Shown here: piece after piece, positions 33,848 through 41,452 of the stretch
Numbering within the stretch: position 1 is the stretch's first letter
Layout of the letters: each line of letters begins with the position of its first letter
From: an uncultured Lachnospiraceae bacterium
GTDB taxonomy: Bacteria > Bacillota > Clostridia > Lachnospirales > Lachnospiraceae
DNA length: 64,000 nt
Assembly (NCBI GenBank): GCA_949076555.1
Contig: CARUOB010000007.1
Coordinates: 7,978-71,977 of the forward strand
Direction of reading: 5' to 3'
Notes under the pieces: generated by a model
Database searches by the model: none
Told to the model about the DNA's origin: nothing
The model's input: only the letters and a program-made list of their open reading frames with translations
Position numbers and translations under genes: made by a program

Positions 33848-36170
33848 CCGCGTCCGTCAACTCCTCTCCCGGTAACCGTTCAGCCTTCGTCTGCCCTGTC
33901 ACAAAACGCCTCATGCCAGACCGTTTACAAAACCATCCGCAATACAGACAATAAATCACCGTCAGCGCAGACACCACGTCCGCAATCACAAACCCCCAAA
34001 TCGGCCCGTAGCGCACATAAATCCGGTGTTCCACACCGTCCCCGTTCACAAAAAAGCGCATCCGTCCGCCGTCGCCCCTCTCTATCTTCACAGGCTGTCC
34101 CAACTCATCCTGCGCCCGGTATCCCAGATAGCTCTGCAGGGGCAGTTCGATATACGCCTCAGAGGAGACCGCCGTGTAAGAGACAGCCGCTTTCGTCCCC
34201 TCCTTCTTGTAGCCGCGCACAGACACATCGCCGATATCCGACAAAACCACACTGGTGGTCAGTTTGTCGTCCGTGGCGTCCACCAGCCGCCATTCGTGGG
34301 GATAAAACAGGCCCACACTGGTGCCCAGCTTCGTCTCATGCCCCTTGGATGCCACTGACTGCGCGTCCTTATAGGGCACATGGTTGTTGTCGGTGGGCAC
34401 CGTAACGATAATCAAAAGGTTCAGGCCAACCAGCATCGCGGCAATCACATTCCGATAAGGTTTCAAAGCCTCTGATCTGTCAAGACAGGCCGCCCCCACA
34501 AAAAGGAAACAGGCGGACGCCGGACCCAGAAACCGCCATGGGAACTGCAGCATCGTGGCAATATTGTAAAAAAAGCCGTTTGCCATAAGCGCTCTGCTTG
34601 GAAAATATCCCGTAGTCATGAAAACCAAAATACCGCCAAGCACAAAAAGGTAAAGCGTATAACCGTCAGCCCCGGTGACCCGCCCGCGCTTTTCACACAA
34701 AAGATATATGACGCCGATCCCCAGACAGCCCAGAAGGGCGAGTCCCAGCGAAAAATACTGCTTATTATACAGACTTATGGACTGGGTCATGTTGGAGAGA
34801 TTGATGGACTGCTCGTAGTAGCCGCTCCACCGCAGAACCTCCTTGTCCAGTTCCTCATTATAGTAATAATATAAAAACGGAACCGCGTACCATGCGTTCA
34901 GCAAAACCGTGTACAGCGCCGCCTTTAAAAGCGCCACATGCCGTTTCTCCCTCACAATGCGCACACAGTACAAAAGCACGGTAACCACACAGACCGCCGC
35001 CACATAGGCCACGCTCAGGATATGGCTCTGCAGCGCGCCGGAAAAGCCGATGACCAGAAAATACCACTTTTTTCGATCCCCCATAACGATATGGTAAAGC
35101 CCCGCAATCACCAGCGGCCAGAACACCAGCGCAAGCAGCTCTCCCAGATCCCCTCTGGAGAGCATATTGGTAAAGCGGTAGGGCATCAGCGTGTAGAGCA
35201 CCACCGCCAGCAAAACGCTGCGTCTGGATTTCACCATGGACTTCACCGCCACATAGGCGCAAAACGCTGATCCCACATTTGACAAAAAAAGCAGCGTCTT
35301 ATAGGAAAAGGCCAGCGATACCCTGCATATCCGCAGAAACGCCCCTATGTATAAAAACAGATAGGGATACATGGCGTTCATATAACCGTTATTCTGCAGT
35401 CCTTCCGGCAGAATATTGACAGGAATCACCTGTCCGTCGAGAATGCCGTCCTTAAGCCCCTCCAATCTGGCCAGATGGTAGCACAGATCATCCGCATTGT
35501 AAAGATACGTGTGCATGATAGGGGTGGTCGCCAGAAGCGCTGCCCCCAGAATCACACAGGCGTCCACAAGACCTTCCCCTGAAATTCTCCTGCCGCTTTT
35601 CAGGTACAGCCAGAAAGCAAGGTGCAGAAGAAGAAAAAACGCAATGATAAAATAGGTGTCCGTGTAGAAAAGCGTATGGGGTGTGATGGAAAACTTTTTG
35701 AGGGTAAGCGTACCGCTCCCGCTGTAGTTGATGCGAAACTGCAGTTCCTTCGCGTCCCTGGAAAGTGCAAAATCCGCCGTCAGCTCCTTTTTGTCGGGTT
35801 CAATCGGCCATGCCGCGATCTTGGTCTCCTGCTCCCAAAGCTCCAGCACACTGTCCTTCTGGTCAGCGCTGTAGCTCATGGATACCGTATAGCCGCCCCT
35901 GTTCATAACATAGGCCGGCGTGCTCGCCACTGAACTGTATCCCGCCAGAATGTCCCCCAGCGTCCGCAGATCTTCCGAGTCAATCAGTCCCGCGGCATTT
36001 TTGATTACCAGCGCATTCTCCGTATTGATCAGGCCCATGGTATGCTGCAGCTCAATGCCGTCATAGACGATAGGCTGCTTTCCCTCGTCCCCCAGCCATA
36101 AAAGCACGACAAACAGCACAGCCAGTACCGCATATATGATTTTTGCCTTCCATGATATTTCTTCCGTCAT
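33837..36170 (-). CDS. Large polytopic membrane protein, YfhO/GT-C-like
   Basis: 777 residues. One N-terminal helix (about 10-26), an extracytoplasmic domain of about 150 residues, then about ten helices and a C-terminal extracellular domain with a final helix. TYLYNADDLCYHLARLEGL after the second helix is the acidic loop of YfhO and 6-pyruvoyl-tetrahydropterin-synthase-related membrane proteins, which belong with GT-C glycosyltransferases acting on polyprenyl-linked sugars. A motif MPYRFTNMLSRGDLGE is also in this family. It is preceded by an ACGAGG ribosome site and overlaps the GT2 gene, so the two are coupled. Confidence 0.75.
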   Translation of the reverse strand: MTEEISWKAKIIYAVLAVLFVVLLWLGDEGKQPIVYDGIELQHTMGLINTENALVIKNAAGLIDSEDLRTLGDILAGYSSVASTPAYVMNRGGYTVSMSYSADQKDSVLELWEQETKIAAWPIEPDKKELTADFALSRDAKELQFRINYSGSGTLTLKKFSITPHTLFYTDTYFIIAFFLLLHLAFWLYLKSGRRISGEGLVDACVILGAALLATTPIMHTYLYNADDLCYHLARLEGLKDGILDGQVIPVNILPEGLQNNGYMNAMYPYLFLYIGAFLRICRVSLAFSYKTLLFLSNVGSAFCAYVAVKSMVKSRRSVLLAVVLYTLMPYRFTNMLSRGDLGELLALVFWPLVIAGLYHIVMGDRKKWYFLVIGFSGALQSHILSVAYVAAVCVVTVLLYCVRIVREKRHVALLKAALYTVLLNAWYAVPFLYYYYNEELDKEVLRWSGYYEQSINLSNMTQSISLYNKQYFSLGLALLGCLGIGVIYLLCEKRGRVTGADGYTLYLFVLGGILVFMTTGYFPSRALMANGFFYNIATMLQFPWRFLGPASACFLFVGAACLDRSEALKPYRNVIAAMLVGLNLLIIVTVPTDNNHVPYKDAQSVASKGHETKLGTSVGLFYPHEWRLVDATDDKLTTSVVLSDIGDVSVRGYKKEGTKAAVSYTAVSSEAYIELPLQSYLGYRAQDELGQPVKIERGDGGRMRFFVNGDGVEHRIYVRYGPIWGFVIADVVSALTVIYCLYCGWFCKRSGMRRFVTGQTKAERLPGEELTDADET

Positions 36171-36215
36171 TTTCCTCGTGTTCCTTTGTTTTTCCGTTAT
36201 CGATTCCCGTATGAT

Positions 36216-37409
36216 CTACATGCGGTAAAAATCCACAATCCTGCTCACAGCCCGGATCACGCTCTCCACATCCTCGTCGGTCATCGCATAGTAGAGCGGC
36301 AGAGAAATCATTTCCTCATAGAGCTTTTCCGCACGCGGACAAAGCCCCCGTTTATATCCGAGTTTTTCGTAATAGGGGAAATAGTAGGTCGGTATGTAAT
36401 TCACGTTACAGCATACATTTTCCGCCGCCAGCGCCTCAAAAAACCGCTTTCTGCCAATGCGAAGCCTCTCCGGCACAAGCCGCAGGATATAAAGATGCCT
36501 TGTGGTGTCCGACTCCGGAATCTCCCGCTGTACAAAAAGCTCCGGCATTTCGGAAAAGGCCTCGTTGTAGCGCTTTACAATCTCTTTTCTGCGGCTGCTG
36601 AACATGGGCAGCTTGTCGAGCTGGCTGATAATCAGGGCCGCCTGCATGTCCGTAATGCGGTAATTATATCCAAGGGCAATCTGCTCATAGTACCACGATC
36701 CGTCCGGCTCATGCTCCATCAGGCTCTCATCCCTCGTGATGCCATGGGCACGGTACAAAAGCAGCTTTTTATAAAGCGTTTCGTCGTTGGTCAGCACCGC
36801 ACCGCCCTCGCCGCCCGTCACCGTCTTGACAGGATGAAAACTGAACGTGGTCATATCAGACAGGGAACCGTTTGGCTGCCCCTTATATTTGGTGCCTATC
36901 ACATGGGCGCCGTCCTCGATCAGTACAAGCCCGTGCTTTTTACAGATCTCTCTCAGGGGATCAAGGGCCACAGATTGACCCGTATAGTCAACCGCGACCA
37001 CCGCTTTCGTAGCGGGTGTGATGAGCGCTTCCACCTTTTCCGGATCGATATTGTAAGTTTCGGGATCAATGTCCGCAAAGACAGGCCTTGCCCCGCAGTA
37101 TAGCGCACAGTTTGCCGAAGCCGCAAAAGTGATGGGCGTGGTGATGACCTCATCCCCCGCTTTCACGCCCGCCGCCATCGCCGCCATATGCAGCGCTGCC
37201 GTGCCGTTGGCGCAGACCACCGCATACTTTGCCCCGGTCAGTCCACAGAGCTTTTGCTCCAGCTCCGGGATTTTCGGCCCGCAGGTCAGCCACTCGCTTC
37301 TCATGACCTCCACCACAGCCTGAATATCCGCCTCGTCTATATACTGATGTCCATAATAAATGGGTTTCTCCCTGACGGGCTTCCCGCCCTCGATTGCCGG
37401 TTTTTCCAT
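36216..37409 (-). CDS. pseC: UDP-4-amino-4,6-dideoxy-N-acetyl-beta-L-altrosamine transaminase
   Basis: 397 residues. KPIYYGHQYIDEADIQAV, the CANGTAALHMA phosphate turn, LIEDGAHVIGTKYKG and PLP lysine K195 in FSFHPVKTVTGGEGG are characteristic of PseC. It aminates the keto sugar made by PseB in the Pse pathway. It directly follows pseB with a 77-base gap containing a 22-bp hairpin. The GGAGG ribosome site is eleven bases before the ATG. Both genes are separated from the rest of the Pse block by a membrane protein and a GT2 gene. Confidence 0.95.
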   Translation of the reverse strand: MEKPAIEGGKPVREKPIYYGHQYIDEADIQAVVEVMRSEWLTCGPKIPELEQKLCGLTGAKYAVVCANGTAALHMAAMAAGVKAGDEVITTPITFAASANCALYCGARPVFADIDPETYNIDPEKVEALITPATKAVVAVDYTGQSVALDPLREICKKHGLVLIEDGAHVIGTKYKGQPNGSLSDMTTFSFHPVKTVTGGEGGAVLTNDETLYKKLLLYRAHGITRDESLMEHEPDGSWYYEQIALGYNYRITDMQAALIISQLDKLPMFSSRRKEIVKRYNEAFSEMPELFVQREIPESDTTRHLYILRLVPERLRIGRKRFFEALAAENVCCNVNYIPTYYFPYYEKLGYKRGLCPRAEKLYEEMISLPLYYAMTDEDVESVIRAVSRIVDFYRM

Positions 37410-37441
37410 CGCCGCTTGTTCCTCCGTTATTTACGTCAACA

Positions 37442-37463
37442 ACCCCGCTGCAAGCAACGGGGT
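37442..37463 (-). other. Intergenic hairpin between pseB and pseC
   Basis: A ten-base stem, ACCCCGCTGC/GCAACGGGGT with one G-U pair, forms a hairpin in the pseB-pseC spacer. No T tract follows, so full termination is unlikely; attenuation or mRNA processing is possible. Confidence 0.45.
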
Positions 37464-37486
37464 ATATGTCATTCTCTGTGGTCCTA

Positions 37487-38482
37487 TTATTTTTCTAACT
37501 CTACATCTTTTAGCAGCGCGCGGATATCATCCACCCCAAGCCAATCGGTGTTGTTATCGGAACTGTAATGGAAGCCTTCCATCACCTTTTTGCCCGAAAG
37601 ATCCGGCTGCTGCCTGTTGTTCCATGTCATCTGGGGATAGACGATAAAATGCTTGTCATACTCATAGGTGGTCGCCGAATCCTCCGTCGTCACCATGATC
37701 TCGTGCAGCTTCTCCCCGGGTCTGATGCCTGTCTCGACAAGTTTACACCCGGGCAGCATCGCCTCCGCCAGATCCGTGATCTTAAAGGAGGGAATCTTAC
37801 TGATAAAGGTCTCCCCGCCGTTTGCCTCCGCCAGTGCCTTGATCACCAGTTCCACGCCCTGCGTCAGGCTGATCCAGAACCGGGTCATACGCAGATCCGT
37901 GATCGGAAGCTCTTTCGCCCCCTCCTGAATCAGTTTGTGGAAGAAGGGAATGACGGAACCCCGGCTGCCCGCCACGTTTCCGTATCTCACGATGGAGAAA
38001 TTGATATCCTTCGTGCCCACGTAAGCGTTCGCCGCCACAAACAGTTTGTCCGACACGAGTTTCGTCCCGCCGTAAAGATTTACCGGGTTCACCGCTTTGT
38101 CCGTGGACAGCGCCACCACCTTGCGCACACCCGTGTCAAGCGCCGCGTCGATCACGTTCATGGCGCCGTGGATGTTGGTCTTGATGGCTTCGTTGGGATT
38201 ATACTCACAGGCAGGCACCTGCTTTAAAGCCGCCGCGTGAATGATATAATCCACGCCCTCGCAGGCCCGCTTTAAGCGCTCCACGTCGCGCACATCACCG
38301 ATGAAAAACCGCAGCTTTTCCTCGTGCTCCTTAAACTCGTTTGCCATCATCCACTGTTTAAATTCATCCCTCGAATAAATGATAATTTTCTTCGGTTCAT
38401 AGTGGGACAGCACGTATCTGGTAAAGCATTTCCCGAAAGAACCCGTTCCCCCGGTTATCAGTATGGTTTTATCCTTTAACAT
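37487..38482 (-). CDS. pseB: UDP-N-acetylglucosamine 4,6-dehydratase (inverting)
   Basis: 331 residues. NAD-binding ITGGTGSFGKCF (9-20), ALSTDKAVNPVNLYGGTK with the catalytic Tyr-Lys pair (Y137, K141) and RYGNVAGSRGSVIP are diagnostic of PseB. It makes UDP-2-acetamido-2,6-dideoxy-beta-L-arabino-4-hexulose, the first step toward pseudaminic acid. The start at 38482 is set by AAGGAG four bases before it. Structured element A2 lies immediately upstream. Unlike the PglF-like protein at 5526-7391, it is soluble and keeps the catalytic tyrosine. Confidence 0.95.
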   Translation of the reverse strand: MLKDKTILITGGTGSFGKCFTRYVLSHYEPKKIIIYSRDEFKQWMMANEFKEHEEKLRFFIGDVRDVERLKRACEGVDYIIHAAALKQVPACEYNPNEAIKTNIHGAMNVIDAALDTGVRKVVALSTDKAVNPVNLYGGTKLVSDKLFVAANAYVGTKDINFSIVRYGNVAGSRGSVIPFFHKLIQEGAKELPITDLRMTRFWISLTQGVELVIKALAEANGGETFISKIPSFKITDLAEAMLPGCKLVETGIRPGEKLHEIMVTTEDSATTYEYDKHFIVYPQMTWNNRQQPDLSGKKVMEGFHYSSDNNTDWLGVDDIRALLKDVELEK

Positions 38483-38532
38483 AAATCTCCTTCCTGTTTC
38501 CCGCCTTAACCGCCATATCACAGCTATGCCGC

Positions 38533-38646
38533 AGACGAACAAGTTCGTCTCGGAGAATGCCGCTTTTCGGGCATTCTCCTGAGTGAAACATAGAACTTCT
38601 TAGCGAAGCAGCCTCTGCTGCTAAGCTTTAGAAGTTCTTTTCACTC
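38533..38646 (-). repeat. Family A three-hairpin element, copy A2
   Basis: In transcription order: a long branched stem (outer GAGTGAAA and inner GAAGTTCT arms, 38581-38646), then GGAGAATGCC/GGCATTCTCC (38552-38561, 38570-38579), then AGACGAAC/GTTCGTCT (38533-38540, 38543-38550). The second and third hairpins match A1; the first matches A3 and A4. It contains the stop codon of the MtnA-like gene and lies before pseB. Confidence 0.88.
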
Positions 38647-39702
38647 TATGCCTAGCGCACGAAACGCCTTCTCGTACGGCGCCCTGCAAAGCCCCTTTTC
38701 CGTAATGATTCCTGTAATCAGCGAATGATCCGTCACATCGAAAGCGGGATTATACACCTTAACGCCCTCCGGCGCCATCCGCTCCTTGTACCACATCTCG
38801 GTAACCTCCGATGCCTCCCGCTCCTCGATGGGAATCTGCTCCCCTGTGGCGAGCGACATGTCTATGGTGGAGCTGGGCGCGCATACATAGAAGGGAATCC
38901 CGTAATGCTTCGCCAATACAGCCACTCCAGAAGTGCCGATTTTGTTGGCGGCATCGCCGTTTGCCGCCACCCGGTCACAGCCTACAAAAACCAGATTCAC
39001 AAATCCGCTCTTCATCACGGTGGACGCCATATTGTCGCAGATCAGCGTCGTGTCGATACCCGCGCCGTGCAGCTCAAAAGCCGTCAGTCTGGCTCCCTGC
39101 AAAAGCGGTCTCGTCTCGTCACAGTATACCCGGAAATCCGTCATTCCATGCTCAAGCGCCACATACATGGGTGCCGTGGCCGTACCGTATTTCGCTGTGG
39201 CAAGCGTCCCCGCGTTACAGTGGGTGAGTATCCCGTCCCCCGCTTTCATCAGTCCAAAACCGATCTCCCCGATGCTGCGGCTGATCGCCACGTCCTCATC
39301 CCGGATGGCCTGCGCCTCCGCAAAGAGAATATCTTTTATTTCCTCCACCGGCTGACCGGCATGTGCAAGCAGCGTGCGCTCCATCCTGTCTAACGCCCAG
39401 AACAGATTGACCGCCGTTGGGCGCGAAGAAGCCAGAACCTTTTTCTGTTCCCGAAACGCCGCGAGAAAAGCCTCGTAATCCTGCGCATCGATGCGGGACG
39501 CGGTGAGCGCAATCCCGTAGGCGGCGCAGACACCGATGGCCGGGGCGCCTCTGACCCGCAGAAAGCGGATCGCCTCATAAATATCTTCTATTTTTTCCAC
39601 TCGCAGCACTTTCACCATACCCGGCAGCAATGTCTGGTCCAATATCTCCAGACAGCTCCTATCCTCCGAGAGACGGACTGTGTCCAATTTTAATGCATCC
39701 AT
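38641..39702 (-). CDS. mtnA: S-methyl-5-thioribose-1-phosphate isomerase (MtnA) family
   Basis: 353 residues. The eIF2B-like fold is marked by RVRGAPAIGV, catalytic cysteine C162 in THCNAG and acid D243 in VGCDRV, both MtnA hallmarks. It isomerises an aldose 1-phosphate (methylthioribose-1-phosphate) to the ketose. None of the other methionine-salvage genes is present; related isomerases act on 5-deoxyribose-1-phosphate, so the true substrate is open. The start at 39702 is chosen for its GAGGAG site; the longer frame to 39807 lies in element B2. It is transcribed from a consensus promoter at 39904-39932 and ends in element A2. Confidence 0.9.
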   Translation of the reverse strand: MDALKLDTVRLSEDRSCLEILDQTLLPGMVKVLRVEKIEDIYEAIRFLRVRGAPAIGVCAAYGIALTASRIDAQDYEAFLAAFREQKKVLASSRPTAVNLFWALDRMERTLLAHAGQPVEEIKDILFAEAQAIRDEDVAISRSIGEIGFGLMKAGDGILTHCNAGTLATAKYGTATAPMYVALEHGMTDFRVYCDETRPLLQGARLTAFELHGAGIDTTLICDNMASTVMKSGFVNLVFVGCDRVAANGDAANKIGTSGVAVLAKHYGIPFYVCAPSSTIDMSLATGEQIPIEEREASEVTEMWYKERMAPEGVKVYNPAFDVTDHSLITGIITEKGLCRAPYEKAFRALGIE

Positions 39703-39747
39703 ATCTGCTCCTCTATCTTTGTCGGTCAGCCTGCGCCATTCAGCACA

Positions 39748-39894
39748 CGCCATTCGCAAAATCGCATCTTCGATGCTCTCCGCTGTTTCACAGCTTCTTT
39801 TGCTCATAAACAGGCGTTCCCTCAGAGAATCATCCGCCTGTCAAGTTCGTGCAAGCCCGATTTGCCAGTCAAACGATTCTCTGGCTGAACTGGC
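39748..39894 (-). repeat. Family B structured element, copy B2, in the mtnA leader
   Basis: About 147 bases closely similar to B1. The enclosing stem is AGAGAATC/GATTCTCT, whereas B1 has AGAGC/GCTCT, so paired bases have changed together. An inner stem with a bulged T (CAAGTTCGTGC with GCCCGATTTG) and a GCATC/GATGC hairpin are kept. The element lies entirely between the transcription start predicted at 39897 and the mtnA ribosome site. Confidence 0.85.
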
Positions 39895-39903
39895 AACATC
39901 TAC

Positions 39904-39932
39904 ATTATAGGCAGTTTCCACGGGTGTGTCAA
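39904..39932 (-). promoter_or_regulatory. Perfect-consensus promoter upstream of B2 and mtnA
   Basis: TTGACA (39927-39932), a 17-base spacer and TATAAT (39904-39909) on the minus strand match the sigma-A consensus at every position. The -35 box overlaps the last codon region of the upstream gene (stop at 39929). A leader of about 195 bases precedes the mtnA start. Confidence 0.88.
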
Positions 39933-41452
39933 CGTATTTCACGCTGTGCCTCCCACTCGTCCCGGGGCATGGCCACCAGAGATTTTTTCCTGAAAAACAG
40001 CGCCATTTTTTGATTTGTCCACTCCTCTTTGTCGAGCGTGATGGGCAGATGCACAAGAGGTTCCTGCTCTCCCACGATAAAGGGCACCACCGCGTCCTCC
40101 ACGCTCTCGTCCGTCAAAATTTCGGTAAGCTCGTCCATCTGCTCCTTATAGACAGCCGCCCTTCCCGTCCGGATATAGTAATAGCACACATAATCCGTGC
40201 TGTTTTTCAGATCCCCGCGGCAGACGATCACCACCAGAAACGCGGCGGCAAACCCAGCCGCATACAGGGGCAGGCGTAAGTTTTCACCCGCGCCGCTTTT
40301 TTCGCAGATCCATCCCAGCCCGTATATAAGACTGCCGAACAACGCCATGATAAACACCCAGAAAATCGTGTTGGGGACGCCCACGGAAACCGATCCGTCG
40401 GAAACGGAGCCGCCCACAAACAATACCGGCCAGTAGACCGCGCAGTACAGTCCCCACAAATACAAAATCACCGCCCCGGGACAGGGAAAATGCAATCGGT
40501 ACTTTGGCACCGTCTTTCGCAGGATATCCCACAGAATCACCGCCACCACAAGCATGACCGCCATCGCCACAGGATAATCCAAAAAAGATTTCCCGATTCC
40601 CTGCATACCCTGCACAAGCGACTTGCCGACCGCCCCGATCATTCCCGCCGCCGTAACGTGGTACTGCGACCCGCCCCGCACCGCATTGCCCGGCGCAAGC
40701 GCACTGACCAGAAGCCCCGCCGTTTCAAACGCCCCGGGAATCAGCATGAAAAGCACGCTGCGGCCCCTGTGGAGAAGCAAAGCCATAAGCAGCACAAGCA
40801 GGCCCAGCCCGAAAATTGCCGTCAAATAGTTGGTTCCCCCAAGAAGGGTCATCCACAGGGAAGCCAGAACAAGATCTCTTTTCCTGAAAGCAAGCGCATA
40901 GCGGACAAGGCGGGCACAGCCAAACATGGCAAGCGCAAACGGCACCGTATAGTGCGCCGCCCCGTTATACCAGAAAATCGCCGAGGTCTGATAAGGCACA
41001 AACTGAATGAGCACAAGCAGAAGCACCGCGTCAAGCAGCAAAAAGTCCCGTTTCGTCATCTGCAGAAGCCGCACCAGCAGACAGTAGAGGAAGTCTGACA
41101 CACCCCCGATGAGAAGCCCCGTCATCAAAACGGGAACAATCCCGTACGCATCATGGGAAAAGACCTCCGGCTGCAGGGAAAACAGAAAAACCGAAAACCA
41201 GGTTCCCTGCCACGAAAAATAATACTTTTTCACGCTCGCAAAAGCCGCCTGCAAAACCCGAAACAGGGAATGTGTATCCACCCACGCCAGATGGGTCAGC
41301 AGACCGAATGACCAGTCGTCCCCCGATGCCCTGTCAACGCCGGCAAGTAAAAAAATCGGCAGCAGGCTTAAGACAAAAACAATCACCGCCGCCCATGTCA
41401 GAGGCGTTCTCATATTTCCCGTTTTTACGGCATCCGCCCAAGTTTTCTTCAT
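39929..41452 (-). CDS. DUF6056-like polytopic membrane protein
   Basis: 507 residues with about eleven helices. After the first helix, GVDRASGDDWSFGLLTH and KKYYFSWQGTWFS match the acidic and aromatic first-loop pattern of DUF6056, a GT-C-like family common in exopolysaccharide loci. The C-terminal 80 residues are extracytoplasmic. It likely transfers a sugar from a lipid carrier on the outer face, but no substrate can be named. The start at 41452 overlaps the stop of the upstream GT39-like gene by ATGA, so the two are coupled; 21 extra codons of the longer frame are ignored. Confidence 0.7.
   Translation of the reverse strand: MKKTWADAVKTGNMRTPLTWAAVIVFVLSLLPIFLLAGVDRASGDDWSFGLLTHLAWVDTHSLFRVLQAAFASVKKYYFSWQGTWFSVFLFSLQPEVFSHDAYGIVPVLMTGLLIGGVSDFLYCLLVRLLQMTKRDFLLLDAVLLLVLIQFVPYQTSAIFWYNGAAHYTVPFALAMFGCARLVRYALAFRKRDLVLASLWMTLLGGTNYLTAIFGLGLLVLLMALLLHRGRSVLFMLIPGAFETAGLLVSALAPGNAVRGGSQYHVTAAGMIGAVGKSLVQGMQGIGKSFLDYPVAMAVMLVVAVILWDILRKTVPKYRLHFPCPGAVILYLWGLYCAVYWPVLFVGGSVSDGSVSVGVPNTIFWVFIMALFGSLIYGLGWICEKSGAGENLRLPLYAAGFAAAFLVVIVCRGDLKNSTDYVCYYYIRTGRAAVYKEQMDELTEILTDESVEDAVVPFIVGEQEPLVHLPITLDKEEWTNQKMALFFRKKSLVAMPRDEWEAQREIR

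Noticed and set aside
39703..39807. An upstream extension of the MtnA-like protein (35 codons)
   Set aside because: These codons lie in element B2, the family alignment begins near MDALKLDTV, and the best ribosome site is directly before 39702.
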